Assembly (NCBI RefSeq): GCF_032854445.1 | Contig: NC_088302.1 | Coordinates: 44,804,645-44,868,644 of the forward strand | Source of the DNA: Liolophura sinensis | Taxonomy: Eukaryota > Mollusca > Polyplacophora > Chitonida > Chitonidae | Direction of reading: 5' to 3' | DNA: 64,000 bases | Shown: piece after piece, positions 11,301 to 23,515 of the stretch | Position numbering within the stretch: position 1 is the first letter of the stretch | Layout of the letters: each line of letters begins with the position of its first letter | Position numbers and translations under genes: made by a program | Notes under the pieces: generated by a model | Databases searched by the model: none | Told to the model about the DNA's origin: nothing | What the model saw: the letters and a program-made list of their open reading frames with translations, nothing else

Positions 11301-14300
11301 ATTACAATGATGTTTATTCTGTGATTTTTAAAATTCCCGAAATTAACTTTATCCCCGTTTTATGAGTGAAATGATTTTGAATAGGCCTACATATATGATT
11401 TTGAATATCTATATACATGTATGATCAAATAAATAAAGACTTGCATATGGGTTGCATTTATAATCAGAAAGTGTCAAATCCATCTAAAAAAAAATCGCCT
11501 TTAAACGATATTTAATCCATACGAGTTGTTTTTGGTTAAGCAAGCGTCTGGAATATATTTGTGATTACTCAAGGATTTATCCACACTTTTCTTGAATATC
11601 TTTTTATCTTCAGAAGTATTATTTTTGATATTCGAGTCTCAGTATAAGCATACACTACGCTGTTCATTTGTCTCCTGCAAATGAAATGAGCCTTTCACTG
11701 TTTCCATGACAAATTGCTGTATCTCTAATTGCCATTATTTATCGGCTCCTTCCGCATTGTTAGCACACATGCACACCCTTATCTCGCGATGAACAGACCT
11801 TTTGTGATCATTTAGAGACGAGCAAATGAAACTGGCGCGGTCGATTATCATAATTTCTATATCAATTTACAGTGCGGAGCGTCGAATGGAGGAGAGCTCT
11901 TACAATGAGGGTTTAAGTCGGGGGAAGGGTGGGTGGAGAGGGGAGGGGGATGCTGCCAGTCAGACGAATATCATTTCTCACATTGCGCAGGCTCTAGTAA
12001 CAAAAGACATGAAGTGGCGTGTGTCAAGTGTAGCGTTCCATGTGTAGTAGGCCGGAAAATATTGTACGAATCAATTCCACCAATGACCTGCGCCAGTTGG
12101 CAACACGTGATCCTCGCAATCAAATGCTTTCCATCTTTATACCTTGGTGCCGCCTTGAAGAGCTCCTTAAGGGTCGGTCTTCATCAGCCAGGAACAATAA
12201 AACTACAAGCGCTCAGCTCAGTGAAGCGAGCGGGCTCGAACCATGGACATCCTGAGCGAGTGTGGGCCGAGTGTAGCAGATAATCTCAGACAGGCTGAGT
12301 CATCCCGCCAATGACTCTTGTCGGCGGGGCTATGTACGCTCCAATCGCTTGTTTGAGTTTAAAGTGTTGGCAAATCAATATACATAATTACGCTATTTTC
12401 AACTCCTCCATGCCGGGTTTCGCCTCCAGTTACAAGTGGCCGTAGTTGTCGAGCGTTATAAATGTGCTGAAAGGGCCTGACAATTGACCGTTCTCTGAAG
12501 GCGAAGGGGGCGATGTTCTCGAGCCGGCGAGGCCCACTTCAGCTCACTCGGAACCAAGTGTCCCACATAACTTCGGGCCATTGATCGGCAACCATAGCAA
12601 AACCCTTCAAGTGAAAACCTGAAAGTGCTTGCTGAGATGAGGACTGAATACTTCACCTACAATCAGGAGAAGGGGCCTGGAGCAGGCAAGTTTGACAAGC
12701 CCGGAAGTAGCCTTTCGCTGTCCCGCAGTGGGCGAGAACCCAAGCTGATAATTGGGTCCTCTCCTCTTTTGTGTCCAATCAAAATGGCCGTCAAATCTGG
12801 TTAACGCCAAAGTTTGTTCGAGGATTACCACGTACAAGGGCTGTTTAAAGATAAAGTTTGTTAATATTTCCTGTAATTTGAGTAAAATCCGTCCGTGTAT
12901 ATCGACTTAATGTAACATTATATATAGCACAGTTTTCAACATCAAATAATATCACAGTAGGGTAAAGACTGACTTTCGGAATAAAATGCGATCCGGTAGC
13001 ATTCCATGGCTTTTTCTTTGTGCATTTTTGAGATGAATAAATAGCATCCTATGCATTCATTAATGAATTTTCCAGTATAAAAGGACTTTATTCTTTCAAA
13101 CAAGAACCTATGCCAGAGCTTGATATACCTTACATTAGTGTATAAAGAATGTGAATAAGAACGGATGTGTTTAATGTTGATGTAAAGGATTGCTTGACAT
13201 GTAAAGGTGGTTCCACCAATGTGTAACGTAAACGCATCTCCAACAACTGACCTATAATACTTTGTTTATGAATTCGGTGCACTCCATGTCGGATCAGCGT
13301 ATGGCTATATAGAGTGGGCCATTAAGTCGTAGCTAACTAAGCGTCATAGTCACAAAGCTCAGCCTTCAAATGTGTCAGGGATTTAGCTCCCTATTGTGAG
13401 GTGATATCTGGACATTTCTAACTCTGTATGGCCGACAACATCCGGTCAATTGCCTATAGCCACAGTAGCATTTTCTCTACGAGGTGACTCTTAACAATTA
13501 CCCCGAATAAAGATCCAATTGTACGAGTTTCGGTTGACATAGGTGTGTGTAATTATCCGCCCTGAATAAGCTTTGAAAATGGCGATATTTGGGGGAGATA
13601 AAGCTCAAGACCATTCCGTGTTAACTCATCCGGAAACAAGCTGCAACTCAGCAGCTGGAATGTCAGGATTTTTTATGCATCAGTGGTTTAGTGGTTCGGC
13701 GTCTTCGCCTCTTCTGATTGGCCAATGTGAAGCAGTGGGTAGGGACTCCCCGAGGTGTCAATCAACCATGAAAGACGACGTTGTAAGAGCGCGTTCAGGA
13801 AGACGTGTTCTTCTTTTAAGAGCCAATCGGGACTTGGCTAAAAAGTTGCACATCGCGACAGGCAGTTAGTTTGTGCGTTAATAGATACAGAGGTATTGGC
13901 ACGGCGGATCGCGGCCACTCAGCCGTCAAGCCACAATATGTTAAACTATCGGCTGCCAAATAAAAACTCAAACCTTCAATACTAGAGAAAGGTCATTTGT
14001 CTACCAAGCACTCATCAAAATTTCCTCCAGCCTTTTGACAATGGGAATCCAGTAAAAGACTGTCTCGAGGGCCTCTTGCACAGCGACTGGTAGTGAGAAG
14101 AAGAAAAAGACCGGAAAAGTTTTTGTCCTTGGTTACATTTCTTGACAGGAAGGTTTATGTGCGCTTTTTGTTGCTTTAATGGCGCGGCATGCGTTTGCAA
14201 CTTTTTACATAGTCTTTGTGGGAATAAAATAAACCACTTGACTATTTTAAGCCAGGAAACAGCTGAATGAAAGGCCGTCTTTTATGTGTGAATAGCGCAT

Positions 14301-16230
14301 AGTTAATAAGAGGAGAAATGGCTCTTGCTGGAGTGAGGTGGGGAAAGAGGGAGGCGTAAGTACGGCCGAGCAAAAAGCCCCTCTTAGCTTAATGACAAGC
14401 ACATGAAGGCCATGCCAGCTCATGTAGGTGATTAATAATTTTCCGATGGTATTATTTGTTCATTTCCCAACCTTTATACGCTTTGCAACATAGCCAGTCT
14501 GCGTCTTTCCTCCGTGCTGCAGGTGAACAAGATATGACGACGCCCCCAAAGGGTACACGGTGGTTAGCCACTGGGTGAGCACACGCCAGCATTTTCACCT
14601 GCAACTCGCATGTCACATGCTCAAAATGAAGCCCTCAGACTCGGTCGCGGTGATTCACCATCAACCAACGGTCAACGGTCAGCGTCTTTGTGCCAGTCGT
14701 TCACCTTCCCGATAATGACATCGCTAATGTATCATTAGTACCACGTGATCTGTCACGAGGCAGATCTAAATCGGAACGGTAACTACATGGCGGAATAACA
14801 AACACTCATTATCAGACGGTAACACTTTCAAACTGCGATGGCGGGTAATGTTTAAATAACATGTGCCTTAACCTTAATCGAGTATAATGCCAACATCTTT
14901 GCGCAGGGTAAGTCAGATGTCCGTCAGATATCGTCGTGACGAATTTGTCGCATAAACATTATTCTCCAATGTTAATGTTTTTTTTTTTTTAATCACTATA
15001 AGGAATTTACACATATATCAAGAAAAACTATAGCATGGAGAGTAAACGACCAGAGAAGCGATGACAGTGTGATAGTTGGTAAATGGTAACCGGTGAAATC
15101 CGGCCTCTCGTCAACGTGGTATACAGCCTACTTCAGACTCTTACTAAATCACCATTCATTCGATGTGACATGCAAAACTTTGTTGAATGAAGAAGAAACA
15201 TTTTTCTGAGTATACTGGGTGAAAGTTACCGCTGCCGATATACAATCGGTGGATACTGTAGCAATCTTAACGTTCCGCATGGGTAGGCACCGTGACAGTT
15301 GTAAATGCCGAGTCAACACTACAATACCATCTGATACGATCAACGCGGACCAGTAGACCAAGATACTTGCACGACACCTCACAAAGGGGAGTCGGTTTAC
15401 TGATACAATCTCTTGGATAAATATCTATTAAGTAAATTTAACAACGTTCGATACAATGCTGAAAGCCAGTCAGGTCTCCGAATGTCCGCCAAGCAAGAAA
15501 ATAGGGGTGCAAGTCGTCGGGTACCCCACCCAGTTGCCCGCGGATGAGCGGTTTAAATTTCCTCGATTTTCTTCACGGTTGATTCATCTGGCGCCTTGAC
15601 AGCGAATTACAAGCCCAATGGATTTATAATGACAAAAATTTGTTCTGGTCTGCTGATCTAAAGACGGTGGTTTAGGCTCAGGGGGTTTCCTGTAGTCACA
15701 GTGGTTGGTCGACACTTGGGATTTTTCTGCCTGATAAACTGGGTAAGAAAACAAATCTTCCCTGTTACGGCTTTCCCACGTCTGCTGTCTAAAAATAGCC
15801 CATGGGAGGATACCTACAACACTTTCAAACTTTTAGGCCAATGGAATTATGCAAGTAACGAGACCTCGATTATAGCTCTCCGGTTCTCTTGATGACAGCA
15901 ACTGAGTTTGTCACAGTCACTCATACATGAAGCCGTCTTTATCGTCCACCACAGTAATTATACTATACTACTAGCAGATCAGAAACATCGCTGTACTTCT
16001 ACTGATATATTAATGGACGTACTCAATCAGCAAGGTAGGTACAATACTGTATCTGCACTCCAAAACTAAGCCGTTAAATTGATAGAATGCTTTGTTCTCG
16101 GAGTGAAGACATAAAATGTAATACTTCCGATAAAATAATATACGGTTGAACTAATGATGTATTCTACCATCATCACTCAGAAAACATACTATTGCCGTAA
16201 ACTTAAGAGATTATTTTTGGGGTGTGCTAA
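11301..16230. other. Unique stretch, CpG-richer from about 12100; no coding call
   Basis: From about 12100 the sequence is richer in GC and CpG than the window average and nearly free of repeats. It has several short frames on both strands but no convincing exon. This texture fits regulatory or promoter-proximal DNA of a gene outside the window; that is inference only. Confidence 0.35.
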
Positions 16231-16630
16231 AAGTCAGAATCTACTGGATGGCATTTTATCTCGCTGCGTCAGTTTCCTGGTGTACACAAACATGATCATC
16301 AAGTCTTGGCACAATGGCGTCTGCTGGGCCACCTGTGGCTGAAGGAGGTCAACCACAAAAGACCGTGGCACCTGTTTGCCACTTACCTGGCCATTAATCT
16401 TAGACAGAAACTTACAACTGACAGACGTTACGTCATCAACACCTGGCCAACACTCGTGACAAGTGACAAGGGGTCCATGAGGACAATGCTATGAGTTGTA
16501 TGACGGGAGACTGACACTAGACAGTGATACTGACAATGTTCACATCACCATGCACTGGAAGCTGTCGTTTCTGACAAGCAATGAACTCACGAAGAAAGCA
16601 AGAACCACCTTCGGCCAAAAATTACGTTAG
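16231..16630 (+). pseudogene. Frameshifted coding-like fragment, unknown family
   Basis: Two plus-strand frames adjoin. Frame 1 (16231-16494) is open for 87 codons and includes VLAQWRLLGHLWLKEVNHKR, PWHLFATYLAINLRQKL and YVINTWPTLVTSDKGS. Frame 2 (16481-16630) is open for 49 codons and includes QCYELYDGRLTLDSDTDN, VHITMHWKLSFLTSNELTKK and ARTTFGQKLR-stop. The overlap near 16475-16484 suggests a single-base indel. Composition and lack of stops in adjacent frames suggest a former coding sequence or single exon. The family is not recognised. It could also be two chance frames. Confidence 0.25.
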
Positions 16631-17159
16631 TTGATTAAGTTTGCAAACAGAAAAAGTTTTGAAAGAAACTGTAATCAGCGTCAGAGACTATATTGATAGA
16701 GATTTAATTAAACGAGTTCACGATTGTCAAATCTTGCAATTATGGTCAAGGTAACTGCACAATTAATATGACACGTACCTTCATATTGGTTTGAATTTCT
16801 GCTTTGACAGATATACCTACGAGCGTCGTAAGTACCATACTCAGAGCACAAACGTGCACAAGAAGTCAAAACCCCTTCAATCCTTCCGATATTCACATAG
16901 AACATAGTAAAATATTCCTGGACATCCTTTTGCTATTTGCATGGGTATAGTAATTCCAACCACAGCTTGCTTGCGTACGGATTGTTGTGGTATATTATAA
17001 CTGACATTATCATGGCAAGCATATTTGTACACTGACGATTAATGTAATTAGGTTTAACAATTGTACATTATGCACACCTATAGCCTGGTGTAACTAATTG
17101 ACTCCTATTTTATGTACATGAGCATATACACGTATGTGATGTAGTATAACGGTCATCTG

Positions 17160-17360
17160 AATTTATTTATTTGATTGGTGTTTGACGCCGTACTCAAGAA
17201 TATTTCATTTACACGACGGCGGCCAACATTATGGTCGGAGGAAACCGGGTTGAGGCCGGGGGAAGCTCCGGTCTGAAGATACTGACAGACCTTCCCACTT
17301 ATGGCCGGGGCGTAAGCCAGCATCAGCTGGACTTGAACTCACAGCGACCGCATTGGTGAG
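17160..17360 (-). mobile_element. SINE family A, 5'-truncated
   Basis: T-rich tract, tail complement, body and B-box region (ACTTGAACTCACAGCGACCG) are all clear. It stops after GCATTGGTGAGAT, so the first part of the tRNA-like head is missing. Confidence 0.85.
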
Positions 17361-18135
17361 ATGTATAAATTCGGAATGTATTAAAAGTGATCACAAATAC
17401 ACAGCAATTCGTCTCCAAACCACCTGCAATGCCTAAGCATATGCAATGCGAGAACATGTTTTGTGGATCATATGTTAGGAACAAGTCTTTAACATATAAC
17501 GACGTATCAAATGCGTATGGACGTCATTCCGTTGATGTGGCGGTAGAAAGCAAAGGCGATGACGATGTGTCCGTATGCGTAGTATTTACGGAAGAAGTGT
17601 CATAATAGCACATAAAGTACACACCAGGGTGTAGGTTTCACATTGGGTTAGCGGTTCACAGACTCAGATGACAATCAAGCAGCCTGGGGGAAGCTGGCAT
17701 ATACGTTCCAACTACTACTCTGCATGGCCTGTCACAACCATTACCAAGGCGGTTAATGGGCATGGATAATTAATGAGTCGGAATTAAAACAAGTCCGAGA
17801 TTATCGAAGGGTACAGGAGATTCCGTGTAGAGCGGGAGGGGAGATACAGCCGGCTTATTCCATCCCTGGAGGAAACTCAACCGTGCAGGGAAAAAACGAG
17901 CAGATATCAAAGAAGCTCACATGCTACGCTTGATCGAAACTATGAACTCACGAAGCCGCAAGGCTCGTTGATTTTTATCGGGCTCATGTTCCGCACGACT
18001 GACGTTGCGTGAATAATGTACATACACAATTAAAATGTAGCAAGGATGTGTATATGCCATGTTCAGCTACAATGGCTTCGTACATCGACTGGATTGTCTG
18101 TTTTCCTCCACACGCTTTGTGATCTCGCACCGTGA

Positions 18136-18148
18136 CCACCAGGGGGCG
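18136..18148 (+). promoter_or_regulatory. CTCF-like binding core
   Basis: CCACCAGGGGGCG within TGACCACCAGGGGGCGGGGC is a full match to the core of the CTCF recognition motif, which is conserved across bilaterian animals. It stands in unique, CpG-richer sequence. Occupancy cannot be read from sequence; a match of this strength can also arise by chance in a genome. Confidence 0.45.
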
Positions 18149-20412
18149 GGGCAACAGTCACAGTGTAATAGCTTTGCAACCCACCAATCAGATTTCGTCG
18201 CTCACGGCCAAGACTAATTAGACCCTATTTGCTATACTCAAAAGTCTCCCTCGACAAGCTTAAACAATTGACAGCCATCTGCTGTTCTGGTCTGTGCTTA
18301 ACAAACACGGAACGACTTTAAATGGGCGATAAAGTCTAACAGCATGTACAGAACTGGGCCACATGTACGCCACATATCTCGTTTCTCTCAGTGGGTGCCA
18401 TGCTTCTTTTCCACCCACTATTCCACCCACTTCTATAGCATCCTCTCAGCTAACGCAAAGTCATTAAAACTTTTTCAGTAAAACACGGATAGATGGGTTC
18501 ATTTGAAACTTCTACAATTTATTTGATGAGCCTTGCGCACAGGATTGTCTATATGTTTAAAACTATGTCATGGATGTCATTAAAGTTATGCTAAATGGGC
18601 GTGAACAATTCACGTCATTCTGTGTCAATCACTTCGTGCATATACCAGCTATTCTGTCCAACACGAATGGGGTGGAACCGACTTGGACACATATATGTAA
18701 TGAATATCTGAAACCCGATTTTTTTTACTTGTCCGCGGCGCTAGCCATATTAATGAAAATAAACACCATGAATGGGGCATCAACGTCACGGGAATCGGAA
18801 AAATTAGCTACATATGGCCCAGACTTTGTGGGCACATAATTACATCCCGGCCGGTTGGTGTACAATTGACAGGGATAATAGAGCAACGCTGGGTAGTGTA
18901 CATGGAGTGGTAGCACCGGGATCACAGCTGATGAAGGTGACACACGTCCTATCCGCCCGTAGGCGCAAGGAGACCTGGGAAGACTGGGGAGCGGGGAATT
19001 ATACACGGATTCCTGACCTGTCACCCACTGGGCTAACATGCCGCGCGAACGGCAGAATATAAAATTAAGACGCCTATAATGTAACAAAAAAAAAAAAAAA
19101 ACAAACAAAAAAGAAGAAAATCAAGGCGCAATGAAAGAGTAATGAAAAGTATAATCGTACTAAATTTGTTTGTCAACACAAGTTCAGTTTTAGCCCTACT
19201 ATTGTTGGACAGATTACAAGTTGTCTCAGACATGGTCGTTGTACACTATCGACAATTCATTAAGAAAACCCACGTCAGTGTGATGTAAATCAAGTCAGGC
19301 GCAGAATTATAGTGGATATTCCGCCACAAAGCTGATCAGTAAATATTGTGAAATTATGGTGGTTACTCAATACGTATGATTGATGATTCAACAAAAAACA
19401 GTTATTCTGGGGAAAAGAGTCGCAAAAATATACTGAAAAACATGATATAAGATTAAGTGGACGAAAATAACCACCGGTGGAGAATTTACTCAGGGGGTGG
19501 TTTCCAGTATTGTCTATGTGCTAGTAAAAAAAGACGGGGCAATGCAGATGCAATCCGCTATAAAGATATCTATTCTAAGCAAAATACTCATCTCGCCGAC
19601 CAAAGTGGCATAAAAATATCTTGTAAAAACGAAACCAGCTACCTGGGGGCTGGCTTAAATAACTGTGAACACCTGGATGGATAAACCATAACCTCTCGCC
19701 ACAGTTATCAAGGGTAGCCGGCTCTCTAGATCCCAGATATATCCTCCATCCCTGTTGTGTGGCCAGCTCTAAATGGAATCCTGTATTAGTGGAAACAAAG
19801 CCTGCAGAGAGCCCACTGTAATAGTCTTAAAAGAAGCTCCGTTAATTCCATATTGGCGCTTAAGAGATTCTCCCGTAACCAGCCGCAATAAAGCATCTAA
19901 GTGGCTGGCTGGAGACGAGAGCGAGATAACGGACGGCAGAATGAAGTAGCCCCCGAGCTCCAGGGAGTCAGGCTGGCAGTCAGACAATAATGGAAAACAA
20001 TGGCTCCCGCGGGAATTGTTACGTTCTCCAAATCATACTAGCATTCAACAGGAAACCCCGGCCATCTCCGGAATCATACGCAATGCTCAGGTCCCCGAAG
20101 CTTTCAGACATGACTTTTACCCGCTAGAGGAGACGAAAGTACAACACTGACAACATATACGACCTGATATAGTGGTATAATTAATCTTAGTTTCTATCCT
20201 TCAGGAAGACCTTTTTTCTTCATACCTCATACATATATATGTGATGGCATTAGGTCACATGTGAACAGTGTGATATACCATACAAGCACATGAAAATTCC
20301 ACAGTTACCATCAATTCTGCACCAAAAGCAGTACGGACATCAGCCAGTTCGTCGTTATAGCAATTATGTGGAGAAGTCTGTTGGAAACTTAACATATGAA
20401 AATTCAGCCCAT

Positions 20413-21092
20413 CTTCAAAATGAAACTGCAAAAAATGAGCTTACTTTCAACTTGACACCACTGAAAACTGAGCTTCACTTCAGCATGAGGCTGCTGAAAA
20501 CTGAGCTCAGCTTCAACATGACAATGCTGAAAGCTGATCTCAACTTCAATATGACACTGCACTGATCAACTGAGCTCAACTTCAACAAGACACTATTTAA
20601 GACTTGACTTACATGTAACTTCAACATGACACTCCTGAAAACTGAGCTCAACTTCAACATGACACTGCTTAAGACTTGGCTTACATGTAACTTCAACAAG
20701 ACACTATTTAAGACTTGGCTTACATGTAACTTCAACATGACACTCCTGAAACTGAGCTCAACTTCAACATGACACTGCTTAAGACTTGGCTTACATGTAA
20801 CTTCAACATGACACTGCTTAAGACTTGGCTTACATGTAACTTCAACATGACAATGCTTAAGAATTGGCTTACACGTAACTTCAACATGACACTCCTGAAA
20901 ACTGAGCTCAACTTCAACATGACACTGCTTAAGACTTGGCTTACATGTAACTTCAACATGACACTCCTGAAAACTGAGCTCAACCTCAACATGACAATGC
21001 TTAAGACTTGGCTTACATGTAACTTCAACATGACAATGCTGAAAACTACATGCACTGAACTTAAAGATGACAGCAGTGAAGACTGGGCTCAA
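20413..21092. repeat. Composite 33/39-bp tandem array
   Basis: Two related units are interspersed. The 33-mer is built on CTTCAACATGACACTCCTGA plus AAACTGAGCTCAA. The 39-mer shares CTTCAACATGACACTG and adds CTTAAGACTTGGCTTACATG. Both are divisible by three, so frames stay open on both strands (FNMTLLKTELN and FNMTLLKTWLTCN on plus). Divergence rises towards the ends. Confidence 0.9.
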
Positions 21093-21881
21093 CATCATTA
21101 TAACTTCCTTCAAAACAAAGATGCTGCAATCTTTATCAGGAAACTTCATTTAAAAGGCAGGTATTTTACCTTGAAATCCACAGCGTGTAAACAATTCAGA
21201 ACTTCTTGTCAATACAAATTTCATACAACTTTGTCATTCATTTCTACTCACCACTGAGACATGTGCATAAACTGAACATGCCAGAAACATTCTGACCTTT
21301 AGGGGTTTTTGCCTTAATAAAATGCAGTTAAATGTTTGAAAAATATTTTGATATACATGTAGTTTTCTGTGGTTTCACTACTGACTCTTACTTCCTTTTT
21401 TATGTGTTCGTCATGTCAAAAAGGTAAAGAATCTTTTGAAGAATTCATTTCTGACGGGGATAATGGAAAGCCAATAGCCTGATGATTGAAAGAATTATGT
21501 CTTTAAACATATTTATTTTTTAATAAACAAAAGCCTGGTACAATTCTTGTATTAATCATACAAAACCTATGGGCTTGTAAGTCCTTTCCAAATCAGTCTC
21601 CGAATTTCCTGGGTAGATGGACAGTCTGTAACTGATGGATGGTCGTGACAGCTTCAGTTCCTAGTTAAGGGGCTAAGGGCTGAGCAATGCACTTACACTA
21701 ATCGACTATAAATACACGTTACACCTCTCCCGACAGATGATTGGGATCATATTAAACTGGCTTAACTCTAATCCAGGGATTACGTCTCACTTGAGACCAG
21801 TCCAACAGCTTGAGGGTTTATTATAGGGAACTGACCACCTGTTCCGCAACATCAGATATAGAGACAGGACTAATAAAATAA

Positions 21882-22093
21882 AATATAGTGATAACATTGC
21901 CAAATTCAGATTTAGTGACAACCTTGCCAACATCAGGTATAGTGACAACATTGCCAAACCAGATTCAATAATGGTACTGCCAACATAAGATATAGTTATA
22001 CCATTGCAAATTAAGATTTAGAGGTATGATTTCTTGGATCACATTTAGTGATAACAATGCAAACATCAGGCGCAAGGATAACATTGCCAACTT
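21882..22093. repeat. Degenerate tandem repeat, about 29-bp unit
   Basis: Diverged repetition of TAGTGACAACATTGCCAACA followed by TCAGGTA-like sequence, about seven units, in the probable 3' flank of SMG5. Confidence 0.6.
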
Positions 22094-22175
22094 TTCACAT
22101 TATGTTGTATAATGAGCTTCATACTCTACACGTTTCAGAAAACTAGACTTCGAGTTTCTGGAGTCAAGTTTTGCC

Positions 22176-22411
22176 TTAGAACAGAACACTATTTATCACT
22201 GTGAGAGAGGAGGCCATTATGACTCGTACAGAGTTACCATTACAGGCACAAAACCACATACAGACTGGATAGCAGCTGAATCTTGTTTCACCCTTGTCAG
22301 TTATATGGTGTAGGAACCTCCAATAGTAACATGTACCATCAGTGTAAAACAGCTTTCCACAACTGATGCCCTTGAACAAGTCTTCACTGCAGATGATTTC
22401 TGTCATTCCCA
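22176..22411 (-). CDS. Candidate exon, Cys-rich frame of unknown function
   Basis: Behind a strong minus-strand acceptor (pyrimidine tract then GCCAG at 22412) there is an open frame of about 78 codons to a stop at 22176. It contains GMTEIICSEDLFKGISCGKL, then FYTDGTCYYWRFLHHITDKG and ETRFSCYPVCMWFCACNGNS. Seven Cys within about 57 residues and mixed polar content look more like protein than random AT-rich DNA. A GTATGT donor-like site at 22261 could end the exon after CYPVC. It lies about 0.5 kb past the SMG5 stop, so it may be alternative 3' sequence of SMG5, an exon of another minus-strand gene, or chance. No family is recognised. Confidence 0.25.
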
Positions 22412-22953
22412 CTGGCAGAAAAGAAATAGGAGATAGTTAACTGTATGATAATACAAATCATGAGACCTTGGGGTTTTCATTCTCTGTGAAGATGTGAAAA
22501 ATATATCTGTTCCGAGATTGTCAACAACAGCACCACAGGCCGTGGACAGCCAGACCAGTAAGGCAGGTAATGTCCTATGAGAAGCCAATCACAAGCATCA
22601 ATCAATTTCTCCTGACACCTAAAGGACGTGTCCACCAAGCATCACAATACATGTATCACGCAAATGAAATGTCACAATCTGGCTTTACAGCATCCTCATA
22701 GGGTCTGACATTTTCTCTGACAATTTCATGCTTTCCTGTGTTTGGCAGAATGCTTCATTCCAGATCGACGTCCCCTTGTAGGTTTCACGACAAGGTTAAG
22801 GCAAAGTCTCTATGCCTTATAGCCCGCCTTCGTTAATGTTACCTGCTTTTGCGGTAAAGTCCTGGTAAGTCAATGACTGGTGGCAAATGCTGTACACCAT
22901 GCAGATGTTCTAGTGAGACTGTCCAATTCTGTTTGTCTGCTTTTCCACAAATC

Positions 22954-23021
22954 TCAACCTTTTCCTTCCCAGAACGTCTTCCATTTTTGCTCAAATGCAT
23001 CCATTGTTTCAATACCGATGC
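22954..23021 (-). CDS. SMG5: SMG5, terminal coding exon with stop codon
   Basis: The acceptor is TTTCTTTCAG at 23022. The coding part is 68 nt, entered in phase 1, and ends in TGA at 22954-22956. It encodes GIGIETMDAFEQKWKTFW and EGKG-stop. Vertebrate SMG5 ends VDIKNVLDFYKQWKEIG-stop, so the I...F..(K)WK...G pattern and the position of the stop agree. A second frame of the same stretch is open from the acceptor to about 22842, where an AGCAG|GTAACA donor-like site lies, so the exon may run to 22842 with a spliced 3' UTR. Only the phase-1 frame gives the family C-terminus. Confidence 0.9.
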
Positions 23022-23515
23022 CTGAAAGAAAAATTCACAGCCTTTGTCAATACCAATAACTCCTGTGAACACCAGAAGTCCAAGACTGGGATTGAGCCGT
23101 AAACTACTAGCCAAAGGTCACAAATTACCTAGAGAGGTCTAAATTCAACTCACTGTAGCACTACCATCTGAAACAAGGGCATCTGCAAATGCAACAGACA
23201 GGAAAAGCTCTAATTATAATGCGTAGAGCTGAAGTCAAGTGTCAAAGTTTGATTGGAGCTGAGGTATTAGCTTTAAGGATGGGGTACAGTGAGAGACGGG
23301 GAGGGGGGCTCTCAGGGTACAGTCAAGTACCTACTGTAGCACTTAGTCCTAAGGAGTAGCAGTGCTGTCAGGTTACAGATTACTGCAGACTGAAGAACAA
23401 CCTTAAGTACCCAGACTTTAGCGTCAAGAGGGCAAACTAAGCTATGGCTTTTAAATAACATCACCACTGTCATTAGCATGTCCACAATCAGTCATGCACA
23501 TGGCACAACAGGAAA

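Larger units (their letters stand above)
16631..20412. other. Unique intergenic stretch with CTCF-like site
   Basis: Repeat-poor apart from the SINE at 17160-17360 and an A run near 19086. It includes the CTCF-like core at 18136 and a compact, low-repeat block at 19690-20110 that looks like a conserved non-coding candidate. No coding gene is supported. Confidence 0.4.
21800..22953 (-). other. Probable SMG5 3' UTR and downstream flank
   Basis: This is the region following the SMG5 stop. An AATAAA hexamer on the minus strand lies at 21817-21822, about 1.1 kb past the stop, and is the nearest canonical polyadenylation signal I see. A donor-like AGCAG|GTAACA at 22842 and acceptor-like sites at about 22571 (CTTCTCATAG) and 22412 (TTTCTTTTCTGCCAG) raise the possibility of an intron inside the 3' UTR. 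The UTR extent is inferred. Confidence 0.35.
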
